This document shows, piece by piece, positions 24,959 through 33,375 of a stretch of DNA of 38,710 bases; position 1 is the first letter of the stretch; every line of letters begins with the position of its first letter. Origin of the DNA: Oscillospiraceae bacterium (GTDB lineage Bacteria; Bacillota; Clostridia; Oscillospirales; Oscillospiraceae); NCBI GenBank assembly GCA_031260605.1, contig JAISLF010000099.1, forward strand, positions 1-38,710, in the 5' to 3' direction. The notes beneath the pieces were generated by a model, which had not been told where the DNA came from, ran no database searches, and saw nothing but the letters and a program-made list of their open reading frames with translations. The translations under genes and the position numbers were made by a program.

Positions 24959-26302
24959 ATGCCTGACGAAAAATTCTCTATTGGCACGGTTCCTCGCGCC
25001 GAGGCCGCTGAGCAGGCGGTGCTCGGCGCACTTTTGATTGACGAGCGCCGAATACCCGAGGTGTGCGCCCGCCTGAAGCCGGCCGACTTTTACTCTGAAT
25101 CGAATAAGTCTGTTTTCTCCGCAATTTACGGTGAGTTTCTTGCGGGGCGCGTTGTTGACCCCGTAACTATTCAGGCGCGTATGAAGGACGACGGAACGCT
25201 CACAGAGTCGATTCCGCAGTATTTGCTTGACCTTATTTCGCTGACGCCGACAGCAGAAAACATTATGGAATATGTCCGCGTTGTTGAGGATACGGCGCTT
25301 GTGCGCGCGGTGTACGACGCGGGCGGCGAGATTCGCGATATGGCGGCGGACGGCTCCGGCGGGTCTGACTACATACTGAACAGCGCCGAAAAAAAGGTAT
25401 TCGACCTGCGGCGCGACCGGATTGACAGGGAGCTTTTGCCCCTTTCACAGACGGTTTCCGCCGTTTATCAGGGCATTATCGACGCAAAGGACGGACGCGG
25501 CGACATTACCGGAATCCCGACGGGCTTTGAGTCGTTGGACACGGCGATGATGGGTCTTAACAGAACGAACCTGATTATTATCGCCTCGCGTCCGGGTATC
25601 GGTAAAACCGCGATTGCGCTGAATATGGCGCTGCACGCGGCGCGGCATATGCGCAAGGAGGACGGCGCCGTTGCTATATTCTCGCTTGAGATGAGCCGCG
25701 AGGAAATTGCTATGCGTTTTATCGCGCAGCAGGCGCGGGTTGACGGAAAACGCCTGAAAACAGGCAGAATGGAGCCGGCAGACATCAACGCGATTGCCGA
25801 CGCTTCTGTCTTGCTGTCTGACCTGAACATTTTGACGAACGACAACCCAAGCGTCACCGTTGCGGACATTAACGCGCAGTGCCGCAGGGTGAAAAATCTC
25901 GGACTTATCGTGATTGACTATTTGCAGCTTATGAACGGACTTTCCGCGAAAAACCGGCAGATTAATTACGACAACCGCCAGCAGCTTGTGTCTGACAATG
26001 CGCGTAACCTCAAAATTATGGCGAAGGAGCTGAACGTGCCTGTTCTGTGTCTGTCACAGCTCTCGCGTGAAACGGAAAAGCGCACGGACAAAACGCCTCA
26101 GCTGTCTGACCTGCGTGAATCGGGCGCAATTGAGCAGGATGCGGACATTGTTCTGGCGCTGAATAGAAAGGTTGAGGAGCGCAAGGGCGAACTGAAGATA
26201 CTGAAGAACCGCCACGGGCCGACAACGCGCATTAAGCTTGCGTGGAACCCGGAGTTTTTCCAGTACACGGTGCTGGATGAGGATTTTGAAGAGGACGAGT
26301 AA
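24959..26302 (+). CDS. dnaB: Replicative DNA helicase DnaB
   Basis: DnaB (DnaC in Bacillus) is the hexameric helicase that unwinds DNA at the replication fork. The 447 residues comprise the N-terminal helical domain beginning AEAAEQAVLGALLID, a linker, and the RecA-like domain with the Walker A loop ASRPGIGKT (209-217), FSLEMSREEI, VIDYLQLM (Walker B), and the late DLRESGAIEQDADIV motif. Length and motifs are normal and no intein is present. The ribosome-binding site is weak. The usual neighbours rplI and gdpP are absent. A terminator lies 22 bases downstream. Confidence 0.96.
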   Translation: MPDEKFSIGTVPRAEAAEQAVLGALLIDERRIPEVCARLKPADFYSESNKSVFSAIYGEFLAGRVVDPVTIQARMKDDGTLTESIPQYLLDLISLTPTAENIMEYVRVVEDTALVRAVYDAGGEIRDMAADGSGGSDYILNSAEKKVFDLRRDRIDRELLPLSQTVSAVYQGIIDAKDGRGDITGIPTGFESLDTAMMGLNRTNLIIIASRPGIGKTAIALNMALHAARHMRKEDGAVAIFSLEMSREEIAMRFIAQQARVDGKRLKTGRMEPADINAIADASVLLSDLNILTNDNPSVTVADINAQCRRVKNLGLIVIDYLQLMNGLSAKNRQINYDNRQQLVSDNARNLKIMAKELNVPVLCLSQLSRETEKRTDKTPQLSDLRESGAIEQDADIVLALNRKVEERKGELKILKNRHGPTTRIKLAWNPEFFQYTVLDEDFEEDE

Positions 26303-26324
26303 GACAATCTGATAGTGATAATTT

Positions 26325-26361
26325 AAGGCGGGGAACTTTTGTTAAGCTCCCCGCCTTTTTT
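26325..26361. terminator. Intrinsic terminator after dnaB
   Basis: A 10-bp GC-rich perfect stem (26325-26334 with 26348-26357), with a further inner CTT/AAG pairing, is followed by a T run. It stops dnaB transcription and, with A residues on the other side, may also serve the convergent acetyltransferase gene. Confidence 0.9.
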
Positions 26362-26375
26362 GCTGTTGTTGCGTA

Positions 26376-26924
26376 TTACAGCTGACTAACCCGAAACTTA
26401 CTGCTGTCTATTGCCGTAAAGTTCAGCTGCATTTCAGTATTCAGCTGCTCAATGTACTTCTTATTGTCCGTGCACATATACGCAAAGCCGCACTTTTCCT
26501 GCACACGGCGCGACTTGTTGTTGCCGGGGAAATAACCCGCCCATACGCGGCTCAACTTCAGTTCGCCGAACGCGTACCGCAAAACCGCAGTAACCGCTTC
26601 CGGCATAAGTCCCTGACCCCAATAATCCTCGCCGAGCCAGTAGCCGATCTCGCCCTCGTTTTCGGCAAGAGGCGCGGTGTGCGAGGTTGCGATAGTCATA
26701 AGTCCGATTGAGCCGACTGGCTTCCCTGTGGTTTTCAGCTCTATTGCACAGTTTTCAGGGGATTTCAGTATGGCGTTCAGAATATTCCGGCTGTCGTCTA
26801 TGTCCTTGTGCGGCGGCCAGCCGCAGGGAGAGGCAACATTCGGGTTTTGCGCGTGTCGGAACAGCTCTTCGGTGTCCGTGTCAACCCATGGGCGCAGAAT
26901 TAAACGCCCGGTCTCGATATACAT
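26376..26924 (-). CDS. GNAT acetyltransferase, RimJ/RimL type
   Basis: This 182-residue protein uses acetyl-CoA to acetylate an unknown amine, possibly a protein N terminus. It begins IETGRLILRPW, the standard opening of the RimJ/RimL group, and has the acetyl-CoA loop YWGQGLMPEAV near residue 100 followed by RVWAGYFPGNNKSRRVQEKCGF, typical of the family. Its substrate cannot be read from the sequence. It is the last gene of a minus-strand run and lies 21 bases after the methylglyoxal-synthase-like gene, so co-transcription is likely. Confidence 0.88.
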   Translation of the reverse strand: MYIETGRLILRPWVDTDTEELFRHAQNPNVASPCGWPPHKDIDDSRNILNAILKSPENCAIELKTTGKPVGSIGLMTIATSHTAPLAENEGEIGYWLGEDYWGQGLMPEAVTAVLRYAFGELKLSRVWAGYFPGNNKSRRVQEKCGFAYMCTDNKKYIEQLNTEMQLNFTAIDSSKFRVSQL

Positions 26925-26945
26925 TGCGGTCAGCGCTTCCGGAGC

Positions 26946-27371
26946 TTATCCGATAGTCGCCTTGCCTGCCATCGGATTTACAATGTCGCGCCAGCCGAGG
27001 TCTCCGCGCCGCAGACCCTGTATGAGCACCTCCGCCGTTGCGATGTTCGTTGCAAAGGGGATATTAAAACTGTCGCACAGGCGGGTAATGGAGTCAAAAT
27101 CCTCGTCGTCCGACGTGCCCTGTCCCTGCGGGTCGCGAAAATACAGCAGCATATCAATCTCATTGTACGCAACGCGCGCGGCAATGCGCTGAACGCCGCC
27201 CTGGCTTCCCGGCGGGTACAGCGTAATCGGCAGCCTTGTGGCTTCCGCGATCAGCTTGCCTGTTGAGTTGGTCGCGCACAGGCTGTGAACACGTAGAATG
27301 CCCGAATATGCCGTGCAGAACTGCACGAGCAGTTCTTTTCTTTTGTCGTTTGCAATAAGCGCGATATTCAT
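26946..27371 (-). CDS. Methylglyoxal-synthase-like protein lacking catalytic residues
   Basis: The fold and length (141 residues) match methylglyoxal synthase, which turns dihydroxyacetone phosphate into methylglyoxal. MNIALIANDKRKEL, IDMLLYFRDP and FATNIATAEVLI align along its whole length. The key residues do not match. Against E. coli MgsA from memory, H19 is N8, the catalytic base D71 is V60 (GGVQ instead of GGDQ), and H98 falls in a changed segment with serine or aspartate. The phosphate-binding GTTG is NSTG. D91 (D80 here) and probably D101 remain. It is therefore likely not a methylglyoxal synthase. A ligand-binding or regulatory role, as in other MGS-like domains, is an inference. AAGGG lies before the ATG. 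Confidence 0.85.
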   Translation of the reverse strand: MNIALIANDKRKELLVQFCTAYSGILRVHSLCATNSTGKLIAEATRLPITLYPPGSQGGVQRIAARVAYNEIDMLLYFRDPQGQGTSDDEDFDSITRLCDSFNIPFATNIATAEVLIQGLRRGDLGWRDIVNPMAGKATIG

Positions 27372-27481
27372 TGGTTTGTGCCCTTCGTTTTTTTATATTT
27401 ATGCAGATTTTCCGCGATATTGAAATGAGTTCTGTGTAAGCGGGGAACGCTGAGTGTTCAGTCAGAGCTGCCGTACTCGGT

Positions 27482-28243
27482 TCACACGGAAATGCGATGT
27501 GCCGTTTCAAGCGCAATTTTCAGGTAATTCTTGCGGCTGTCCGGCTCAAGTGTGCCGAGCGTTCGGGAATCCCAGGTTTGTGCGTCCAGATTGTCCGCCG
27601 CGTGCAGGACCTGATAGCAGTCAGCTCCGCGATACTGCGCGGCGGCCATAATCGAAGCACACTCCATATCGACCGCAATGCACCCTTCGGCGCGTCGGCG
27701 CTCCGTGTTGCGCCGCGTTTCGCGGTAAAACGCGTCTGTCGTCCAAACGCGTCCGCTTGTGTGCGGCAAGCCGAGTTCGGAGAAGATTTCCGCAAGCCGT
27801 TCCGCCGACTGAACCTCTATATAGCTGCCGGGCGGCGCGTAGTGATAGCTTGTGCCCTCGTCGCGGTAGGCGGCAGTTGGAACAATCAGTGAATTTGCGG
27901 CAATCTCACGGTCAAGCACGCCGCAGGAGCCGTAGAACACGAATTTGCGGCTGCCGTGCGCAAGCATTTCTTCAAGAATCGTTGCGGCGGCGGAACCGCC
28001 GACAGGCGAGCAGTAAAAAGCAAAGCTTTTCCCTCTGTACTCAATCGCGTAAACAGGAACAGGCGACCCCGCAAGCAGCTCTCCGATTTTCTTTGAGCCA
28101 AAGCTATTTGCCGCGATTTCCGCCGTTTTCCACGAAAAGGACGCTATTGCGGTTTCGGGATATTGCTTGTTTACGGCAACAACCTGCGCCGCGCTGATTA
28201 TTGCGCTCCTGTCCTCGTCGAACGCGTCTATGATTGTCTGCAT
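27482..28243 (-). CDS. Nucleoside phosphorylase (PNP/UDP family)
   Basis: This 253-residue enzyme probably splits a nucleoside with phosphate into base and ribose-1-phosphate in the salvage pathway. The fold is suggested by YGSCGVLD in the place of the usual glycine-rich phosphate region, and by the ribose-binding signature VDMECAS, which matches the VDMExA core of uridine and purine phosphorylases. An N-terminal part of about 65 residues (FSWKTAEIAANSFGS) resembles clostridial uridine-phosphorylase-like proteins. Base specificity cannot be read from the sequence. It lies 22 bases after minD. The 110-base gap to the next gene holds only a weak hairpin. Confidence 0.8.
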   Translation of the reverse strand: MQTIIDAFDEDRSAIISAAQVVAVNKQYPETAIASFSWKTAEIAANSFGSKKIGELLAGSPVPVYAIEYRGKSFAFYCSPVGGSAAATILEEMLAHGSRKFVFYGSCGVLDREIAANSLIVPTAAYRDEGTSYHYAPPGSYIEVQSAERLAEIFSELGLPHTSGRVWTTDAFYRETRRNTERRRAEGCIAVDMECASIMAAAQYRGADCYQVLHAADNLDAQTWDSRTLGTLEPDSRKNYLKIALETAHRISV

Positions 28244-28265
28244 AGTGTTACCTAAAACGCAGTCC

Positions 28266-29021
28266 CTACAGCGGGACGTTTATGCCCTGAAGCCGGAGCG
28301 TTATCTTCAGCATATCCATTGCCGCGCCTCGGCATTCGGCAAGCACGAGCGGCACGCCCTCTTCCGCCGCAATGCTGACCATTCTGTCCTCCCGGATAAG
28401 GCCGATCAGCTTTGCGCCGATATTGTCTATAAACGAATCCGCAATGCGCGTTGCGTGTTTTAGGTCGGACGAGCGGTTTAGAACGAGGCGAGTTTCGGGC
28501 TCGTGCTCAAAGTACTTTTTTATCTCAAAGAATACGCGTGACGCATCCCGCGACGAAGCAATATCGGGCGTTGCGTTTATCAAAATAACGTCGGCATAGC
28601 GCGCCGAAACCTTGAAGCCGCTGCCGATTCCGGCAGGGCAGTCCAGCAGAATATACGAAAACCGCTCGCGGGCTGCCGCCAGAAATTCGCGCATCTCTTC
28701 GTCCTTAATTTTGCTTCCCGGAACGTCCGGCGCGGACAGGAAGAACAACCCCGGAATCAGCGGGTGCTCTCGTGCAGCCTCGTCTATCGCGGCGCCCTTG
28801 TCCTCCGCCTCCAGCGTGTCTGAAAAGTCTGAAAGCGTGTAGTTTGACATTCCGAGAGGAACGTCGAGATTAAACAGACCGTAGTCGCAGTCTACCGCGA
28901 GGGTGCGAAAGCCCTGCGCGGCAAAGCACGAGGACATACAGGCGACAAGCGTGGTTTTGCCGACGCCGCCCTTGCCTGAAACTACCGCAATTACTTTTCC
29001 GTCTTTGTTTGTTTGCATCAT
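28266..29021 (-). CDS. minD: Septum-site protein MinD-like ATPase
   Basis: MinD-type ATPases bind the membrane in the ATP form and position division or other machinery. The 251 residues show the deviant Walker A motif SGKGGVGKTT with both lysines (K17, K22), the switch VDCDYGLFNLD, and LLDCPAGIGSGF. The C-terminal MDMLKITLRLQGI could be an amphipathic membrane-targeting helix. MinC, MinE and DivIVA are not in the window, so its partner is unknown, and the name rests on family likeness. AAGGG precedes the start. It lies downstream of prfB by 48 bases. Confidence 0.82.
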   Translation of the reverse strand: MMQTNKDGKVIAVVSGKGGVGKTTLVACMSSCFAAQGFRTLAVDCDYGLFNLDVPLGMSNYTLSDFSDTLEAEDKGAAIDEAAREHPLIPGLFFLSAPDVPGSKIKDEEMREFLAAARERFSYILLDCPAGIGSGFKVSARYADVILINATPDIASSRDASRVFFEIKKYFEHEPETRLVLNRSSDLKHATRIADSFIDNIGAKLIGLIREDRMVSIAAEEGVPLVLAECRGAAMDMLKITLRLQGINVPL

Positions 29022-29069
29022 ATTTAACCCTTCGTGTGTGCTGCGCGAAAACAGTTCGTCCGCCGCGAA

Positions 29070-30176
29070 TCAGCTTTCTGCCTTGAACGACAAAAATGCG
29101 TTGATAAATCCGTCTATTTCTCCGTCCATAACGGCTGTTATGTTGCCGCTTTCAAAGCCTGTTCTGTGGTCCTTTGCCAGAGTGTACGGCATAAAAACAT
29201 AGGAGCGTATCTGTGAGCCCCACTGAATTTTCATCTGCTCGCCCTTGATGTCGCTTATCTTGTCCAAATGCTCGCGCTCTTTTATTTCAATGAGCTTACT
29301 GCGCAGCATACGCATTGCAACCTCGCGGTTTTGGTGCTGACTGCGCTCAAGCTGACACGCAACGACAATGCCAGTCGGCAGGTGCGTTATGCGGATTGCA
29401 CTTTCTGTTTTATTGACGTGCTGTCCGCCCGCTCCGGATGAACGGTATGTGTCCACCTTCAAGTCCTCGGGGCGAATGTCAATATCCGCGTCGTCTGAGA
29501 TAACGGGGGAGACCTCTATTGCGGCAAAGGAGGTATGCCGCCGACCTGAAGAGTCAAACGGGGAGATTCGCACAAGGCGGTGTACGCCGCTCTCGCTTTT
29601 CAGGTAGCCGTACGCGTTTTCGCCGTCGATTTGGATTGAGGCGTTTTTCAAGCCCGCCTCTTCACCGTCGAGATAGTCAAGCACAGTGACGGAAAAGCCG
29701 TGTTTTTCCGCCCAGCGCATATACATTCGATAGAGCATTTCCGCCCAGTCGCACGCTTCCGTTCCGCCGGCTCCCGCGTGAAACGAGACAATCGCGGGGC
29801 TGTTGTCGTATTCGCCGGAGAGCAGTGTCGCAAGGCGCGAGGTCTCAAGCGCGGCAGAAAAGTCCGCAAACTCAGCTTCAATTTCAGGCAGAAGCGCCTC
29901 GTCGTCCTCCTCCTGCGCCATATCTATCAGCGCCTGCAGGTCAAGAAAGCGTCCGGAAAGCTTTTTATAGCCGTCCGCCTTGCTTTGCAGCTGCTTTTGC
30001 CGCCGCAGAACGGTCTGTGAGTTCTCAAGGTCAGACCAAAAGCCCTCTGCTTCCGTCTGTGCCTGCAATGCGGACAGCTCGGACTCCGCTTCGTCAAGCT
30101 TGAGCGCGCCGCGAAGAGTTTCAAGCACGGGCGGCAGTGTATTCAGTTTTATCTTATAGTTGTCAAGTTCTATCAT
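29070..30176 (-). CDS. prfB: Peptide chain release factor 2
   Basis: RF2 reads UAA and UGA and releases the finished peptide. The 368-residue frame has the stop-codon recognition motif SPF (in ISPFDSSGRRHTSF), which marks RF2 rather than RF1, and the catalytic GAGGQHVNKTESAIR. The N-terminal helical domain is complete. In many bacteria prfB needs a programmed +1 frameshift at CTTTGAC near codon 25. Here the matching place reads CTTGAC in frame, with no internal UGA, so that control is absent. No clear ribosome-binding site precedes the ATG, which lies 50 bases after the preceding gene. Confidence 0.95.
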   Translation of the reverse strand: MIELDNYKIKLNTLPPVLETLRGALKLDEAESELSALQAQTEAEGFWSDLENSQTVLRRQKQLQSKADGYKKLSGRFLDLQALIDMAQEEDDEALLPEIEAEFADFSAALETSRLATLLSGEYDNSPAIVSFHAGAGGTEACDWAEMLYRMYMRWAEKHGFSVTVLDYLDGEEAGLKNASIQIDGENAYGYLKSESGVHRLVRISPFDSSGRRHTSFAAIEVSPVISDDADIDIRPEDLKVDTYRSSGAGGQHVNKTESAIRITHLPTGIVVACQLERSQHQNREVAMRMLRSKLIEIKEREHLDKISDIKGEQMKIQWGSQIRSYVFMPYTLAKDHRTGFESGNITAVMDGEIDGFINAFLSFKAES

Positions 30177-30226
30177 ATGGGTTTATAGTTGCAGCTTCAG
30201 GGCACGGGTGTGCAAACTCACAGAGC

Positions 30227-32440
30227 TTACTGCCACTGCACTGTCGGGCTTCCGGGAAGCAGGCTTATCCAAAACGCAACAGTTGAGTTTCCCTGCAGGC
30301 TTTTCGGCAGAGACAGCACCGCAAGCTTTCGCAGGTGAATGATTCCGGCAAGATCCGTAAGCTTTGTGTTAGCCTTAATATACAGCTCCTCTACGTCCTT
30401 GTAGTACGCAAGAAAGTCAAGGTCTGCTATGCTGGTGTCGGATACGTCCAGCACGCGCAGGGAGGGCAACAACTGATTTGCGGAGGAGCTTATTGCAATG
30501 TAGGCGGCGCCGCTGCCTGAAAGGGGCGTTGAGGCGGCTGTTCCGTCAACAAAATACTGCGCTGGTACGGTAATCGTGAAATACTCCGCGTTGAAGGCAG
30601 ACGCTGTGCCGGATACCGTGATTGTAACAGTGTTTGCGACGGGGTTGGCGGTTGCGCGCGCCGTAAGTCCGCAAAGTCCGCCCGTCTTTTCAAAGCTGAA
30701 CCAACCGGCGGCGTCTATATTCGTAAAGCCTGCGGTTTTAAGCGTTGCGTTTTCTATGCTAAGCGTGATTGTCGCCGAGACAGTTTGCCCCTGGATTCCG
30801 ACAATGCCGGTTGAGGCAGTAGCCTTTGGTTTGACGAACAGTATATCCGCAAAGAAAAAGTCAGTTCCGCGGACAGTGCCGCCCTTGCCGTCTATCCAGA
30901 GGCGGTAACGGGAATACCCGTTTGCCAGATTTTCGTACAAAACCGGGCGCACCGTATAGTCAGTTCCGCGCGTGTATTTTACGCTGCTGTATTGCGGAGA
31001 GCCGGGATTTGTCCACTTATACAGATACGGCACGACGTTTCCGGGATTTGCGCCCTCAACCAGGGTGAATTGTCCGAGATTATATATAACAGAGCTTGTC
31101 GGTCTGGAGTCAGTTTCCGAATACGACAGGCGTACAAGCGGCGAGACACGGTTGCCGTAGAAAAGCGCGTCTGACAAATAGATATATCCGGGCGTCGGCA
31201 GCGTGTATACAGATGGGGCGAGATTTGACGGCACGAGGTTGTACCAGTCAGCATACTGTCCGCCTACTGTCCAGTATGTGGACGGGTCAAGGTCAGACGC
31301 CTCATGTGAGGATGTAAACCAGGTTGAGTTTGTTCCGACAAGGAAAAATTCAAGCGAAATGCCGTTTTTTCTGTTGCCGACGTCGCCTTTTGTTGTATCT
31401 CCGTCGTCCCACGTCGTGTCCACAAAGTAAGACTGACCGCCGATTTCAACGGTATTCCAGGCGTGCCCGCCGCCGCCGCCGATACCGACCTGAACGGAGT
31501 TTGCAACGCCGAGTCTTGTGAGGATATAAGAATACGCCTTCGCGTAGCTTTCGCATACCGGACCGATTGTTGAAAGATCCATAACTCCGGCGATTGTGTG
31601 CGCGTATTGGTGCGCGTCCGCCGCGTTGTTATAATAGGCATAGTCGCGCTCGGCAATTATCTTGTCGTGCACAAGCCGTGCAATCACGACAGCCGATTCG
31701 GAGGAGGAGCCTGCCGCGACGTACGACGCGTATTCCTGATAGCGGGTTTCCAGATTCGTCAGGGCGTTCTTGCGCTGCTGCGGCGTGAAGAATTCCTGCG
31801 GGATAAACGGCATAACGCCCGAATAGCCGCCGCCGATGGCAGCTGTTCTGCCGAAAAACCACGGCGCGACAAAGAAATACTGCGGGTTATCAAGGAAAAA
31901 CAACTCCCAGACAAGGTCAAGTTCGTCTGCCGAAAGGGGTCCCAAGGCGCCGAAGCTGATACTGCCGGGCGAGCCGATATTTTCAAAATAGCCATAGTTC
32001 TTGTAGATGCTTGTGTAGGAATAGCTGTATTCAACCGTTGCGGTGCTTGCAATAAGATTCTCGCAGTAGGTGACGAGAAGCTTATAAATTCCCGTATAAC
32101 GCGCCCCGTTCACGGTTGTGGCAAGGTAGTTGTAGCCGGAGCGCGAGCCGCCGGGGAGCGGATCCGCCGCGGAATTCAGTGATTTTGACGGAGAAAGCTC
32201 CGGGTCGTCCGGCGGGGCAGGCAGGTCAGCCTCATCTGCAGGAATGTCAAATGTCCGAAGCGGCGGCAGGTCGCCTGTCGGCAAGCCGTTCTCCGTGAGA
32301 AATACTTCATCAAAGGAAGCAACAAGGGTGCTTTTTTCAGGCGCAATCTCGTCCGAGCCGCCCGTTAAGGCAAACAGAGAAAAAGCAAGCGCGGATACCG
32401 CTAAGAAAAGAACCGCCAGCTTAAAAATTTTATTTTTCAT
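30227..32440 (-). CDS. Secreted transglutaminase-like protein with C-terminal LRR-like region
   Basis: This 737-residue exported protein starts with a signal peptide (hydrophobic about 6-25), then a proline- and acid-rich linker (about 50-95). The transglutaminase-like domain has a plausible triad: C296 in GPVCESYAKAY, H326 in GGGGHAWNTV, and D341 in YFVDTTWDD. A beta-rich region (about 530-650) follows, ending in leucine-rich repeats (about 660-720, LPSLRVLDVS and LRKLAVLSLP). The role could be a surface cysteine peptidase or cross-linker; neither is shown. The ribosome-binding site lies inside a 6-bp hairpin (32444-32457), which may dampen translation. No cell-wall anchor signal is visible. 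Confidence 0.82.
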   Translation of the reverse strand: MKNKIFKLAVLFLAVSALAFSLFALTGGSDEIAPEKSTLVASFDEVFLTENGLPTGDLPPLRTFDIPADEADLPAPPDDPELSPSKSLNSAADPLPGGSRSGYNYLATTVNGARYTGIYKLLVTYCENLIASTATVEYSYSYTSIYKNYGYFENIGSPGSISFGALGPLSADELDLVWELFFLDNPQYFFVAPWFFGRTAAIGGGYSGVMPFIPQEFFTPQQRKNALTNLETRYQEYASYVAAGSSSESAVVIARLVHDKIIAERDYAYYNNAADAHQYAHTIAGVMDLSTIGPVCESYAKAYSYILTRLGVANSVQVGIGGGGGHAWNTVEIGGQSYFVDTTWDDGDTTKGDVGNRKNGISLEFFLVGTNSTWFTSSHEASDLDPSTYWTVGGQYADWYNLVPSNLAPSVYTLPTPGYIYLSDALFYGNRVSPLVRLSYSETDSRPTSSVIYNLGQFTLVEGANPGNVVPYLYKWTNPGSPQYSSVKYTRGTDYTVRPVLYENLANGYSRYRLWIDGKGGTVRGTDFFFADILFVKPKATASTGIVGIQGQTVSATITLSIENATLKTAGFTNIDAAGWFSFEKTGGLCGLTARATANPVANTVTITVSGTASAFNAEYFTITVPAQYFVDGTAASTPLSGSGAAYIAISSSANQLLPSLRVLDVSDTSIADLDFLAYYKDVEELYIKANTKLTDLAGIIHLRKLAVLSLPKSLQGNSTVAFWISLLPGSPTVQWQ

Positions 32441-32485
32441 AATAACACCCCGGTGTTTTTTCTAAGAGAAAATGTGCGCGTTGCA

Positions 32486-33016
32486 TTAAGTCTCTTTGCT
32501 TGACGGTAGCTTTCGGAGAACAACCTCCGCAAGCAGCCCGATTGCCGCGCCTGATACAATTCCGATTGCAAGCAGCCACGGCAAATAGTAAAATAGAGCC
32601 GTTGAGCGGGCGATTGCCGCTGCAAAAGCGAGCGATACGGCATTGTGCGCCGCTCCGCCGACGGCGGAGACGAGAAAGATAAGCTTTGTGTCAGACTGCA
32701 CTGCCCTTTTCAGCAGCAGCTCTGTGAAAAACGCCGCAAAGCCGCCGACTGCGGAATAAAGCATAGGAAACGGACCTGTGTACAGTCCGCCGAGCAGTAT
32801 GCGGACGGAGAGGATTGCCGCGACCCACCGCGCCTTTGGGAAGCGGTACAGGCAAAACACCGTTACGGCGTTTGCAAGCCCGAGCTTAGCCCCCGGAACG
32901 GGCAGAAGCGGCGGAACGGCGCTCTCTGCAATCGAGAGTATCGCGGCGGCGGCGGCAAAAAGCGCGCAGACTGCCGTGAGTCTTGCCGGAATTCGGTTAT
33001 TCTCGTCGCGCATCAT
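32486..33016 (-). CDS. Gx transporter family membrane protein
   Basis: This 176-residue polytopic membrane protein has about five hydrophobic spans and the segments PVPGAKLGLANAVTV and RILLGGLYTG, typical of the family also labelled heptaprenyl diphosphate synthase component I. That enzyme name is not supported by the sequence, which looks like a substrate-binding (S-component-like) transporter. The start overlaps the stop of the NusG-domain gene by 4 bases (ATGA), so the two are translationally coupled. In other Firmicutes this pair sits beside ApbE genes, sometimes in flavin-based extracellular electron-transfer loci (from memory). Confidence 0.85.
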   Translation of the reverse strand: MMRDENNRIPARLTAVCALFAAAAAILSIAESAVPPLLPVPGAKLGLANAVTVFCLYRFPKARWVAAILSVRILLGGLYTGPFPMLYSAVGGFAAFFTELLLKRAVQSDTKLIFLVSAVGGAAHNAVSLAFAAAIARSTALFYYLPWLLAIGIVSGAAIGLLAEVVLRKLPSSKET

Positions 33017-33375
33017 CCGGCTATACCGTCGTACTCGCTGTTATTTTCGGCAAACCGAATCACAACCCTGTTCGGCAGGCAAACAATCGGCGCCGCGCCG
33101 AGCGCACCCTGGTGAACACAGACCTTGTCGGCGCATGTTGCGGATATAACGCGCAGTGTGCCGCCCTCGACCCGCACAGTGTTTTCACTGCCGGGCGTGT
33201 AGCCCGGTACTGTGAACTCCGCGTCTGTATTCAAGTTTATCGTATAAAGCAGTCTGCTGTCAACATAAATTTCAGCAAAGTCGCTTTTCTTATCTGATTT
33301 TGATATTACTATTGCCGCGCACAAGCACACGACAACGGAGCAAATCAGCACAATAGCCGCTTTTTTTCTCGTCAT
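33013..33375 (-). CDS. NusG domain II-containing membrane protein
   Basis: This 120-residue protein has an N-terminal transmembrane anchor (about 7-25) and one small extracytoplasmic NusG domain II. The conserved core CADKVCVHQG and IVCLPNRVVI includes three cysteines typical of this clostridial family. It is not a transcription elongation factor despite the domain name. It overlaps both neighbours by 4 bases (ATGA), lying between apbE and the Gx transporter gene, which argues for a shared membrane or extracellular redox function. The exact role is unknown. Confidence 0.85.
   Translation of the reverse strand: MTRKKAAIVLICSVVVCLCAAIVISKSDKKSDFAEIYVDSRLLYTINLNTDAEFTVPGYTPGSENTVRVEGGTLRVISATCADKVCVHQGALGAAPIVCLPNRVVIRFAENNSEYDGIAG

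Noticed and set aside
32486-33016. Heptaprenyl diphosphate synthase component I
   Set aside because: The protein is a small polytopic membrane protein with no prenyltransferase motif; the name is a carry-over in databases.
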